This document shows positions 1-6,148 of a stretch of DNA of 6,148 nt, piece by piece (within the stretch, counting starts at the first letter, position 1; every line of letters begins with the position of its first letter). Origin of the DNA: Alphaproteobacteria bacterium. Lineage in GTDB: Bacteria; Pseudomonadota; Alphaproteobacteria; Rhizobiales; Xanthobacteraceae. Made by a program: the position numbers and the translations under genes. The stretch covers positions 1 through 6,148 of the forward strand of contig VAZQ01000064.1 of the NCBI GenBank assembly GCA_005883115.1, written 5' to 3'. The notes beneath the pieces were generated by a model. The model searched no databases. It was not told the origin of the DNA and saw nothing but the letters and a program-made list of their open reading frames with translations.

Positions 1-569
1 AGATGATGTCCTACGAAGTCTCGATCGGCTTCGTCTTCATTACCGTGCTGCTTTGTGCGGGATCGCTTAATCTATCCGCGATCGTCGAAGCGCAGCAGGG
101 CAGGTGGGGAATATTCAATTGGTTTTGGCTCCCGCTGCTTCCCATGTTCGTCGTCTTTTTCGTCTCCGCGTTGGCAGAGACCAACCGGCCGCCGTTCGAC
201 CTCGTGGAGGCGGAATCCGAGTTGGTCGCGGGCTATGCAGTCGAATATTCCGCAACGCCATTCCTGCTCTTCTTCCTCGGCGAGTACATCGCCATTCTCA
301 CCATGTGTGCAATGGCGACGATTCTCTTCCTTGGGGGTTGGCTGCCGCCGTTTCCGGTCGCACCGTTCACCTGGATTCCCGGAGTGATCTGGTTCGTGCT
401 CAAATGTTCGTTCATGTTCTTTCTTTTTGCCATGGTGAAGGCGATTGTGCCGCGCTACCGCTACGATCAACTCATGCGGCTGGGTTGGAAGGTATTCCTG
501 CCGCTTTCGCTCGCAATGGTCGCGATCGTAGGCGGCGTCTTGCAGTACGGCGGATTGTTCGCCAAATGA
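1..569 (+). CDS. nuoH: NADH-quinone oxidoreductase subunit H, C-terminal part (5' end outside window)
   Basis: NuoH (ND1 family) is the membrane subunit that joins the peripheral arm to the membrane arm of complex I and forms most of the quinone-binding channel. Only the last 188 residues are present; the first full codon is at base 3, and the ATG there is internal because full NuoH is about 340 residues. The fragment reads in frame to a TGA at 567-569. Counting from base 3, residues 58-83 hold the conserved cytoplasmic loop [20 protein letters not shown]...VEYS. Its acidic residues D66, E69, E71, E73 and E81 have the same spacing as D213, E216, E218, E220 and E228 of E. coli NuoH. Hydrophobic segments follow at about 42-57, 84-111, 125-148 and 163-182, with the family motif [14 protein letters not shown] at 150-163 before the last one. 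No key residue is missing in this part. The stop lies 12 bases before the next gene's likely start, which suggests one transcript. Confidence 0.98.
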   Translation, partial: MMSYEVSIGFVFITVLLCAGSLNLSAIVEAQQGRWGIFNWFWLPLLPMFVVFFVSALAETNRPPFDLVEAESELVAGYAVEYSATPFLLFFLGEYIAILTMCAMATILFLGGWLPPFPVAPFTWIPGVIWFVLKCSFMFFLFAMVKAIVPRYRYDQLMRLGWKVFLPLSLAMVAIVGGVLQYGGLFAK

Positions 570-571
570 CG

Positions 572-576
572 GGTGA
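572..576 (+). promoter_or_regulatory. Ribosome binding site for the small membrane-protein gene
   Basis: GGTGA matches the 3' half of the GGAGGTGA Shine-Dalgarno consensus. It lies 5 bases before the ATG at 582 and 8 bases before the ATG at 585. This argues for one of those ATGs over the GTG at 573, which lies inside this motif and has no purine-rich site of its own upstream. The motif is short, so support is moderate. Confidence 0.4.
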
Positions 577-581
577 ACCGC

Positions 582-821
582 ATGATGAACTTGTCGCTCG
601 TCGGGCTCATCGGAGCCGTTATCGGCACGATCATCGCGGCCATGGTCTACGTGCCGCTCGTCACCTTCGTCGAACGCGGCGTCCGCTCGCGTGCCGACGG
701 TGCAGCCAAAGGCGAGACGTTGGAGCAGGAGATCTCATTGCTGCGGCGCGCCGTGCTCGCGGCCGACATCATCGTGTTCGCGGGCATAGGTTATTGGCTT
801 GGCGGTATGCTCGGGGACTGA
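582..821 (+). CDS. Small two-helix membrane protein of unknown function, encoded between nuoH and nuoI
   Basis: I do not recognise this 79-residue protein as a named family, and it is not one of the 14 core complex I subunits. It has two hydrophobic segments, at about residues 5-30 and 58-78. They are joined by a charged, probably helical stretch (about 31-57) with R32, R35, R37, K43, R55 and R56 as well as E31, D39, E45, E48 and E50. By the positive-inside rule the linker should be cytoplasmic, giving a hairpin with both ends periplasmic. Both helices are glycine-rich (G8, G11, G15; G68, G70, G74, G75, G78), a pattern often used for close helix packing. It starts 12 bases after nuoH and ends 40 bases before nuoI, so it is co-transcribed with them. 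A role as an accessory or assembly subunit of complex I is inferred from position and topology only. An upstream GTG at 573 would add three residues, and the ATG at 585 would remove one. Confidence 0.8.
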   Translation: MMNLSLVGLIGAVIGTIIAAMVYVPLVTFVERGVRSRADGAAKGETLEQEISLLRRAVLAADIIVFAGIGYWLGGMLGD

Positions 822-849
822 CCGTGCCGCGGCGGAAGCCGGCGCCGAA

Positions 850-854
850 AAGGA
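850..854 (+). promoter_or_regulatory. Ribosome binding site of nuoI
   Basis: AAGGA lies 7 bases before the ATG at 862, the usual Shine-Dalgarno spacing. It fixes the nuoI start at 862. The same reading frame stays open upstream to an ATG at 799, but that would overlap the preceding gene and add residues foreign to the family. Confidence 0.65.
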
Positions 855-861
855 TTGCGCT

Positions 862-1350
862 ATGAAACTCGATCAGGCCGCCCGCTCGGTATTCCTCAAA
901 GAGTTTGTCTCGGCGTTCGTGCTCGGCCTGCGCTACTTCTTCAAGCCGAAGCCCACCCTCAATTATCCATTCGAGAAAGGGCTGCTCTCGCCGCGCTTTC
1001 GGGGCGAGCACGCGCTGCGCCGTTATCCCAATGGCGAGGAGCGCTGCATCGCTTGCAAACTGTGCGAGGCGATCTGTCCGGCACAGGCGATAACAATCGA
1101 GGCCGGACCGCGCCGCAACGACGGTACGCGTCGAACCACCCGCTACGATATCGACATGGTCAAATGCATCTACTGCGGGCTTTGCCAGGAGGCCTGTCCA
1201 GTCGACGCCATCGTCGAAGGGCCCAATTTCGAGTTTGCGACTGAGACGCGCGAGGAACTCTACTTCGATAAAGAGCGGCTGCTTGCCAATGGCGACCGCT
1301 GGGAGCGCGAGATCGCCAACAATATCGCTCTCGATGCGCCATACCGGTAA
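862..1350 (+). CDS. nuoI: NADH-quinone oxidoreductase subunit I (2x[4Fe-4S] ferredoxin-like)
   Basis: NuoI carries the two [4Fe-4S] clusters N6a and N6b, which pass electrons along the peripheral arm to cluster N2 near the quinone site. It sits on the cytoplasmic face at the junction with NuoH. The 162-residue product has both eight-iron ferredoxin motifs: C62-C65-C68 with C72 ([12 protein letters not shown]) and C102-C105-C108 with C112 ([12 protein letters not shown]). All eight cysteine ligands and the following prolines are present. The N-terminal part (about residues 1-35) is the amphipathic region that contacts the membrane arm. The block NYPFEKG...[20 protein letters not shown] (34-62) and the tail ([21 protein letters not shown]...DAPYR) are typical of alphaproteobacterial and mitochondrial TYKY/NDUFS8 proteins. 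Length is normal for the family. The start at 862 is supported by AAGGA at 850-854 and by the family-like beginning MKLDQAARS. nuoJ starts 9 bases after its stop. Confidence 0.98.
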   Translation: MKLDQAARSVFLKEFVSAFVLGLRYFFKPKPTLNYPFEKGLLSPRFRGEHALRRYPNGEERCIACKLCEAICPAQAITIEAGPRRNDGTRRTTRYDIDMVKCIYCGLCQEACPVDAIVEGPNFEFATETREELYFDKERLLANGDRWEREIANNIALDAPYR

Positions 1351-1359
1351 GCTTCGCAA

Positions 1360-1974
1360 ATGCTCTTTCCAGCGCTGTTCTTCTACCTGTTTGCTGGCGT
1401 GTGCATCTCCGCCGCGATCATGGTGATTGCGGCTAGGAATCCCGTGCACTCGGTACTCTTTCTCATTCTCGCGTTCGTCAACGCGGCCGCGCTGTTCATT
1501 CTTCTCGGCGCGGAATTCCTGGCGATGATTCTTATCATCGTCTATGTCGGCGCCGTCCTGGTATTGTTCCTGTTCGTAGTGATGATGCTCGATGTTGATT
1601 TCGCCGAGCTGCGTCAAGGGTTTTTACAATACCTGCCGATCGGCGCGTTTCTCGGCGCGATCCTTCTGATCGAACTGGTTCTGGTTCTGGTCGGCTGGAC
1701 CATCGGCCCCAACGCGCAGCAAATGGTCGCGGCGCCGATACCGCCCGCGGCGAGCGCGCTCAATGCGCAAGCACTCGGGCACGTGCTCTACACCCGCTAT
1801 GTCTATTTCTTTCAGGCGGCCGGCGTCGTGCTGTTGGTTGCGATGGTCGGTGCGATCGTCCTGACGCTGCGGCACAAACCGCATGTCAAACGGCAGAATA
1901 TCGCCGAGCAGATTGCGCGCACGAAGGCGAATGCGATCGAGATCGTCAAAGTGCGGCCGGGTCAGGGCCTGTAG
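1360..1974 (+). CDS. nuoJ: NADH-quinone oxidoreductase subunit J
   Basis: NuoJ (ND6 family) is a small membrane subunit next to NuoH and NuoK; its third helix is known to switch conformation and link quinone chemistry to the pumps. The 204-residue protein has hydrophobic segments at about 2-24, 29-50, 52-76, 91-114 and 145-170, the five expected. The segment from E52 through Y62, G64 and the run ending MML ([26 protein letters not shown]) is the family's most conserved part and holds the helix that forms a pi-bulge in known structures. After the last helix comes a basic cytoplasmic tail of about 30 residues ([10 protein letters not shown] onwards), as in other alphaproteobacteria. The start ATG lies 9 bases after the nuoI stop and has no clear Shine-Dalgarno sequence, so initiation probably depends on coupling to nuoI translation. 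nuoK follows after 20 bases. Confidence 0.97.
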   Translation: MLFPALFFYLFAGVCISAAIMVIAARNPVHSVLFLILAFVNAAALFILLGAEFLAMILIIVYVGAVLVLFLFVVMMLDVDFAELRQGFLQYLPIGAFLGAILLIELVLVLVGWTIGPNAQQMVAAPIPPAASALNAQALGHVLYTRYVYFFQAAGVVLLVAMVGAIVLTLRHKPHVKRQNIAEQIARTKANAIEIVKVRPGQGL

Positions 1975-1983
1975 AGAAATTCG

Positions 1984-1989
1984 AAGGGA
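1984..1989 (+). promoter_or_regulatory. Ribosome binding site of nuoK
   Basis: AAGGGA lies 5 bases before the ATG at 1995. It sits in the 20-base gap between nuoJ and nuoK. It is one of the clearer Shine-Dalgarno sites in the window and supports the 102-residue start of NuoK. Confidence 0.55.
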
Positions 1990-1994
1990 ACAAC

Positions 1995-2303
1995 ATGACC
2001 ATCGGTCTCGGCCATTACCTCACGGTCGGCGCGATCCTGTTCACGATCGGAATCTTCGGCATTTTCCTCAACCGCAAGAACGTGATCATCATCCTGATGT
2101 CGATCGAGCTCATACTGCTTGCCGTGAACGTCAATCTCGTCGCTTTTTCGGCCTTTCTCGGCGACCTGGTCGGGCAGGTCTATGCGCTGTTGGTCCTCAC
2201 AGTCGCGGCAGCGGAGGCGGCGATCGGGCTTGCCATTCTGGTCGCCTACTACCGCAATCGCGGCTCGATCGCGGTAGAGGATATCAACCTGATGAAGGGC
2301 TGA
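1995..2303 (+). CDS. nuoK: NADH-quinone oxidoreductase subunit K
   Basis: NuoK (ND4L family, related to MrpC) is a three-helix membrane subunit between NuoJ and NuoN and carries part of the central charged-residue path used for proton translocation. The 102-residue product is of normal length. Its three hydrophobic segments are at about 7-25, 29-53 and 61-86. The two membrane-embedded glutamates of the family are present: E38 in [11 protein letters not shown] and E74 in [11 protein letters not shown]. Their 36-residue separation equals that of E36 and E72 in E. coli NuoK. The C-terminus ([18 protein letters not shown]) is the usual alphaproteobacterial ending. nuoL begins 7 bases after the stop. 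I see nothing unusual in this gene. Confidence 0.98.
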   Translation: MTIGLGHYLTVGAILFTIGIFGIFLNRKNVIIILMSIELILLAVNVNLVAFSAFLGDLVGQVYALLVLTVAAAEAAIGLAILVAYYRNRGSIAVEDINLMKG

Positions 2304-2310
2304 GTGCGGC

Positions 2311-4407
2311 ATGTACCACGCGATCGTTTTTCTGCCGCTCCTTGGCGCTATCATCGCCGCGCTGATCGCGCTCGCCGGCGCACGCGCCCGTCATCCTGGC
2401 GGGCCGCCCGGCATCGGCGCAGAGAATCACGCGCACGGCCCGGTGGACGAGAGCCATGCGCGTACCGCACCGGCCCCGCATGGGGCGCACGCCGTTCTCG
2501 ACGCCTCGCACAGCGAGCCGGAAGCGCTTGAGCCGCCGGCCGCAGGCTCGCGTTCCGCCGAGCTCGTCACCACGGTTTTCCTTTTCGCCGCCATGCTGCT
2601 GTCGTGGGTGGCCTTCGCCGATGTGGGGTTTGGCCATCACGACAGCCGCGTGACACTCTTTCCATGGATCATTTCCGGGGAGCTGAAGGTCGATTGGGCA
2701 CTGCGCATCGACACGCTCACGGCGGTCATGTTCGTTGTCGTCACGACCATCTCGGCCTTCGTTCATCTTTATTCCATCGGCTACATGGAGGAGGATCCGC
2801 ACCGGCCGCGCTTCTTCTCGTATTTGTCGTTGTTCACCTTCGCCATGCTGATGCTGGTGACCGCCGACAATCTCGTGCAATTGTTTTTCGGTTGGGAGGG
2901 GGTCGGCCTAATGAGCTACCTGCTCATTGGGTTCTGGTACCATAAGCCGGAGGCGAATGCGGCCGCGATCAAGGCCTTCATCGTCAATCGCGTCGGCGAT
3001 TTCGGCTTCTCCCTCGGTATTTTTGCCGCTTTCATGATGACCGGCGCGCTCGATCTCGATACGGTTTTCGCGCAGGCGCCCGCGCTCACCGGCAAGACGA
3101 TTCATTTCCTCTCCTGGGACGTGGATGTCCTGACGCTGATCTGCTTGCTCCTGTTCATGGGGGCAATGGGCAAATCGGCGCAGTTCCTGCTTCACACGTG
3201 GCTGCCCGACGCGATGGAAGGACCGACACCGGTCTCCGCGCTCATTCATGCCGCTACCATGGTGACGGCGGGCGTATTCATGGTCGCGCGGCTCTCGCCC
3301 TTGTTCGATCTGGCGCCGGCCGCACAAGCCTTCGTCACTTTCATCGGGGCCACCACGGCATTCTTCACCGCCACGATCGCGCTCGTGCAAAACGACATCA
3401 AGCGCATCATCGCCTATTCGACCTGTTCACAGCTCGGCTACATGTTCGTCGCCATGGGCACGGGCGCTTATTCCATCGGCATGTTCCACTTGTTCACGCA
3501 TGCTTTCTTCAAGGCACTGCTGTTTCTCGGCTCCGGTTCCGTGATCATTGCGATGCATCACGAGCAGGACATCCGGCATATGGGCGGACTCAAGGACAAA
3601 CTTCCGCTCACGTACTGGACCATGGTGATCGGCACGCTCGCATTAACCGGGTTTCCGCTCACTGCCGGCTATTTCTCAAAGGATGCCATCATCGAGGCGG
3701 CCTATGTGAGTAGCAACCCGATCGCGCTCTATGGCTTCGGAGCGACGGTGATCGCAGCGGCTCTCACCGCATTCTATTCGTGGCGGCTGATCTTTCTGAC
3801 GTTCCACGGCACTCCACACGACCACCACCATTACGATGCCGCGCGCGAGAGCCCGCTCGTCATGCTCCTTCCGCTCGGCTTCCTTGCCGCCGGCTCGATC
3901 TTCGCCGGCTATCCTTTCCGAGAGCTGTTCGCGGGTCACGACGTCGCCGACTTCTTTGGCGATTCACTCAAATTCGCGGCCGGTAGCCATCTCCTCGAGG
4001 AGATGCACCATATTCCACTTCTCATCGGTATGGCTCCGACCGTTATGATGGCGATCGGCTTCGTCGTCGCCTGGGAGTTCTACATCCGCAGACCGGAGCT
4101 GCCGGCCGAGCTCGCCCGCCAGCAGGAGCCGCTCTACAAATTCCTGCTCAACAAGTGGTATTTCGACGAGATCTACGACTTTCTCATCGTTCGCCCGACT
4201 CTGTGGCTCGCCCGCGCGCTGTGGAAATACGGCGACGGCTGGACAATCGATGGTCTTGGGCCTGACGGCATCTCGGCGCGCGTGCTGGACGTGACTCGCG
4301 GCGCCGTGCGGCTGCAGACCGGATATCTCTATCACTACGCGTTTGCCATGCTGATCGGGGTCGCAGCGCTCATCACCTGGTTCATGTTCGGCGCGCGGGC
4401 AGGCTGA
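2311..4407 (+). CDS. nuoL: NADH-quinone oxidoreductase subunit L (distal antiporter-like pump subunit)
   Basis: NuoL (ND5 family, related to MrpA) is the distal proton-pump module, and its long lateral helix lies along the membrane arm. The protein has 698 residues; E. coli NuoL has 613. The functional residues are intact: E196 in GWEGVG (E. coli E144), D230 (D178), K288 in GAMGKSAQ (K229), H313 (H254), H393, H397 and K401 in [10 protein letters not shown] (H334, H338, K342) and K457 in YFSKDAI (K399). The antiporter core spans about 125-495. Residues 605-625 ([19 protein letters not shown]) begin the lateral-helix region, and a last transmembrane segment ends the protein at about 670-693. 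Much of the extra length lies between the first helix (about 3-24) and the second (about 84-104), where there is a histidine-, proline- and alanine-rich stretch. A second histidine cluster, H503 and H505-507, occurs in a later loop. The start is 7 bases after nuoK, with AAGGG at 2295-2299 as a somewhat distant ribosome site. nuoM follows after 2 bases. Confidence 0.98.
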   Translation: MYHAIVFLPLLGAIIAALIALAGARARHPGGPPGIGAENHAHGPVDESHARTAPAPHGAHAVLDASHSEPEALEPPAAGSRSAELVTTVFLFAAMLLSWVAFADVGFGHHDSRVTLFPWIISGELKVDWALRIDTLTAVMFVVVTTISAFVHLYSIGYMEEDPHRPRFFSYLSLFTFAMLMLVTADNLVQLFFGWEGVGLMSYLLIGFWYHKPEANAAAIKAFIVNRVGDFGFSLGIFAAFMMTGALDLDTVFAQAPALTGKTIHFLSWDVDVLTLICLLLFMGAMGKSAQFLLHTWLPDAMEGPTPVSALIHAATMVTAGVFMVARLSPLFDLAPAAQAFVTFIGATTAFFTATIALVQNDIKRIIAYSTCSQLGYMFVAMGTGAYSIGMFHLFTHAFFKALLFLGSGSVIIAMHHEQDIRHMGGLKDKLPLTYWTMVIGTLALTGFPLTAGYFSKDAIIEAAYVSSNPIALYGFGATVIAAALTAFYSWRLIFLTFHGTPHDHHHYDAARESPLVMLLPLGFLAAGSIFAGYPFRELFAGHDVADFFGDSLKFAAGSHLLEEMHHIPLLIGMAPTVMMAIGFVVAWEFYIRRPELPAELARQQEPLYKFLLNKWYFDEIYDFLIVRPTLWLARALWKYGDGWTIDGLGPDGISARVLDVTRGAVRLQTGYLYHYAFAMLIGVAALITWFMFGARAG
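2383..2553 (+). other. Histidine-rich low-complexity loop within NuoL (residues 25-81)
   Basis: This coding stretch inserts about 50 residues between the first two helices of NuoL compared with E. coli: residue numbering runs 52 ahead of E. coli at E196 and D230. It contains seven histidines (H28, H40, H42, H49, H57, H60, H67) and many Ala, Pro and Gly residues, with no hydrophobic run, so it is probably disordered. With the usual NuoL topology (N-terminus periplasmic) the loop faces the cytoplasm. From memory, related alphaproteobacteria carry similar His/Asp-rich stretches of variable length here, so it looks like a lineage trait and not an assembly error. Its role is unknown; metal binding is only a possibility. 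Confidence 0.75.
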
Positions 4408-4409
4408 CC

Positions 4410-5918
4410 ATGAGCTGGCCGATCCTCTCCGTCACCACCTTCCTGCCACTCGTCGGCGCACTGTTCATCATGTTGATGCACAGTGATGGCGAGGCGGAGA
4501 AGCGCAATGCCCGCTGGATCGCGCTATGGACGACGCTGATCACGTTCGCGATCTCGCTGATCCTGCTCTACCGCTTCGATCCCACTTCCGCCGAGTTTCA
4601 ATTCGTCGAAAAACGGCCTTGGCTGGCGGGCGCCATCAGCTACCACATGGGGCTCGACGGCATCTCTCTGCCGTTCGTCATCCTCACGACGGCGCTGATG
4701 CCAGTGTGCATCGTCGCCAGCTGGTTGCCGATCCAGCACCGCGTCAAGGAGTACATGGTCGCATTCCTGGTGCTCGAGACGCTGATGGTCGGCACCTTCA
4801 CGGCGCTCGATCTCGTGCTGTTTTATCTGTTTTTCGAGGGCGGTCTCATTCCGATGTTCCTGATCATCGGCGTATGGGGCGGCCCGCGCCGGGTCTACGC
4901 GAGCTTCAAGTTCTTTCTCTACACGCTGCTCGGTTCTGTGCTGATGCTGCTCGCCATAATGGCGATGTACTGGAATGCGGGCACAACGGAAATCCCCGTG
5001 CTGCTGCGCCACGGCTTCCCGCGCAGCCTGCAGACCTGGGCGTGGCTCGCTTTCCTCGCCTCCTTCGCGGTGAAGCTGCCGATGTGGCCGGTCCACACGT
5101 GGCTGCCAGACGCTCACGTGGAGGCGCCGACCGCCGGCTCGGTGATCCTTGCCGCCATTCTGTTGAAGATGGGCGGCTATGGATTCTTGCGCTTCTCGCT
5201 GCCCATGTTCCCGGCAGCCTCGCACGATCTCGCGCCGCTCATCTTCGCCCTTTCCATCGTGGCGGTGATCTACACCTCGCTCGTCGCACTGGCGCAGGAG
5301 GATATGAAGAAGCTCATTGCCTATTCCTCGGTCGCACGTATGGGCTTCGTTACCATGGGCATTTTTGCCACGACCGTGCAGGGGGTTGCCGGCGGGATTT
5401 TCCAGATGGTGTCGCATGGCATCGTATCGGCCGCTTTGTTTCTCTGTGTCGGAGTGGTTTACGATCGCATGCATACCCGCGAAATCGCCGCTTATGGCGG
5501 TCTCGTCAATCGCATGCCGCTCTATGCCGCGGCCTTCATGGTATTCACCCTTGCCAATGTGGGGTTGCCCGGTACCACGGGGTTCATCGGCGAATTCCTC
5601 ACGTTTATCGGCACGTTCCAAATCAACACCTGGGTGGCGACGCTGGCGACCACTGGCACCATCCTGTCAGCAGCCTACGCGCTCTGGCTCTATCGAAAAG
5701 TGATTTTCGGACCGCTCGTGAAGCCAAGCCTGGCGGCGATCAAGGACCTCGATTATCGCGAGATCATCACGCTGGGTCCGCTGGTCGCGCTCACGATCCT
5801 ATTTGGCATCTATCCGAAGCCGGTGCTGGACGTATCGGCGGCTTCGGTTGTGCAACTTCTTGAGAACTATCAGCGCGCCATTGGAGCGGCGAAGACCGCC
5901 GCGATGTTGGCGCATTGA
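4410..5918 (+). CDS. nuoM: NADH-quinone oxidoreductase subunit M (antiporter-like pump subunit)
   Basis: NuoM (ND4 family, related to MrpD) is the middle antiporter-like proton-pump subunit, between NuoL and NuoN. The 502-residue product is of normal length and is hydrophobic throughout, consistent with 14 helices. With a constant offset of 12 from E. coli numbering, the key residues are present: E143 in [10 protein letters not shown] (near E. coli E144), K222 in [20 protein letters not shown] (K234), K253 in LLKMGGYG (K265), H336 in MVSHGIVSA (H348) and E395 in IGEFL (E407). One exception stands out: the position matching E. coli H322, usually in a motif like SSVAHMGF, is R310 here (codon CGT at 5337-5339). 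The start ATG lies 2 bases after the nuoL stop with only a weak purine stretch before it, so translation is probably coupled to nuoL. nuoN begins 21 bases downstream. Confidence 0.98.
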   Translation: MSWPILSVTTFLPLVGALFIMLMHSDGEAEKRNARWIALWTTLITFAISLILLYRFDPTSAEFQFVEKRPWLAGAISYHMGLDGISLPFVILTTALMPVCIVASWLPIQHRVKEYMVAFLVLETLMVGTFTALDLVLFYLFFEGGLIPMFLIIGVWGGPRRVYASFKFFLYTLLGSVLMLLAIMAMYWNAGTTEIPVLLRHGFPRSLQTWAWLAFLASFAVKLPMWPVHTWLPDAHVEAPTAGSVILAAILLKMGGYGFLRFSLPMFPAASHDLAPLIFALSIVAVIYTSLVALAQEDMKKLIAYSSVARMGFVTMGIFATTVQGVAGGIFQMVSHGIVSAALFLCVGVVYDRMHTREIAAYGGLVNRMPLYAAAFMVFTLANVGLPGTTGFIGEFLTFIGTFQINTWVATLATTGTILSAAYALWLYRKVIFGPLVKPSLAAIKDLDYREIITLGPLVALTILFGIYPKPVLDVSAASVVQLLENYQRAIGAAKTAAMLAH

Positions 5919-5939
5919 ACACGGGGCGCGAGCTTCGGC

Positions 5940-6148
5940 ATGACCGAAACGGTTGAAATCCCCACGCTGCTGCCCGCAGTGCCGGAAATCGTGCTCGCCG
6001 TCGGCGCCATGCTGCTGCTGATGGTCGGCGTGTTCCGCGGCGAACAGGCGAGCAAGGGCATCGAAGCCGGCGCGATCCTGCTGCTGCTCGTTACGGCGCT
6101 CATCGTAGGTTGGTTGCCCGCGGGCAAGCTAGTCACCTTCGGCGGCAG
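5940..6148 (+). CDS. nuoN: NADH-quinone oxidoreductase subunit N, N-terminal part (3' end outside window)
   Basis: NuoN (ND2 family) is the antiporter-like subunit closest to NuoK. Only the first 69 codons are present, and the open frame runs off the window. The translation starts MTETVEIPTLLPAVPEIVLAV, and the block LLPAVPEIVLAVGAMLLLMVGVF is typical of NuoN N-termini. Two hydrophobic segments are visible, at about residues 16-32 and 41-59, joined by a short polar loop containing RGEQASKG. The catalytic lysines and glutamate of NuoN lie beyond the window, so function is assigned from the N-terminal motif and the gene order after nuoM. The start ATG at 5940 has no strong Shine-Dalgarno sequence; the only purine runs in the 21-base gap are GGGG at 5923-5926 and a weak GAG at 5930-5932. 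Confidence 0.93.
   Translation, partial: MTETVEIPTLLPAVPEIVLAVGAMLLLMVGVFRGEQASKGIEAGAILLLLVTALIVGWLPAGKLVTFGG

Noticed and set aside
573..584. GTG at 573 as start of the small gene, adding three residues
   Set aside because: The GTG lies inside the GGTGA motif that better serves as the ribosome site for the ATG at 582 or 585, and nothing purine-rich precedes it. It is not excluded, but less likely.
830..841. Small hairpin (CGGC stem, GGAA loop) in the gap before nuoI, considered as a terminator or regulatory element
   Set aside because: The stem is only four base pairs and is not followed by a T run. In GC-rich sequence such a stem is expected by chance, and the downstream genes clearly belong to the same operon.
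822..861. Possible internal promoter in the largest intergenic gap
   Set aside because: The gap is 40 bases of GC-rich sequence with no recognisable -35/-10 pair. It is better explained as an operon spacer with the nuoI ribosome site.
769..1617. Antisense open frame of 282 codons opposite the small gene, nuoI and nuoJ
   Set aside because: It covers parts of three well-supported sense genes and has the same Glu/Arg/His-rich shadow composition, with no recognisable motif.
4524..5621. Antisense open frame of 365 codons opposite nuoM
   Set aside because: The translation is a low-complexity mix of Glu, Arg, His, Asp and Gln, which is the complement of hydrophobic codons. It is a shadow of nuoM.
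4526..5863. Long + strand open frame of 445 codons inside nuoM
   Set aside because: It is fully inside nuoM in another frame. Its translation is rich in Arg, His and Gly with no membrane or domain pattern, as expected for an out-of-frame reading of a GC-rich membrane-protein gene, while the nuoM frame matches the family along its full length.

Overview
The window is an internal slice of a proton-pumping NADH:quinone oxidoreductase (respiratory complex I, nuo) operon. Every gene is on the + strand. The order is nuoH (3' part), a small unnamed membrane-protein gene, nuoI, nuoJ, nuoK, nuoL, nuoM and nuoN (5' part). The GC-rich coding sequence, the H-I-J-K-L-M-N order and the protein wording point to an alphaproteobacterium. 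Examples are NuoH '[20 protein letters not shown]' and a NuoI very close in my memory to those of Bradyrhizobium and its relatives. I infer the order Hyphomicrobiales (Rhizobiales), in or near the Nitrobacteraceae/Xanthobacteraceae; this rests on remembered family sequences, not on a search.

Layout: 1-569 encodes the C-terminal 188 residues of NuoH, the quinone-site membrane subunit. Positions 582-821 hold a 79-residue predicted two-helix membrane protein that is not one of the standard 14 subunits. Positions 862-1350 encode NuoI, the two-cluster ferredoxin-like subunit. Positions 1360-1974 and 1995-2303 encode the small membrane subunits NuoJ and NuoK. Positions 2311-4407 and 4410-5918 encode the antiporter-like pump subunits NuoL and NuoM, and 5940 to the end starts NuoN. 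Gaps between genes are 2 to 40 bases. No gap is long enough for a convincing promoter or terminator, so the genes are very probably co-transcribed and partly translationally coupled.

Together the genes supply the end of the electron-transfer chain (NuoI clusters N6a/N6b), the quinone pocket (NuoH, with NuoI), the central charged-residue path (NuoH-J-K) and the pump modules (NuoN, M, L). Nearly all charged and histidine residues known to matter in the E. coli proteins can be found at the expected spacing.

This is mostly an ordinary core-metabolism region, and I see no new defence, mobile or RNA system. Three points deserve a second look: the extra small membrane-protein gene between nuoH and nuoI; an arginine in NuoM (residue 310) at a position that is normally histidine; and a histidine-rich extension of about 50 residues between the first two helices of NuoL.
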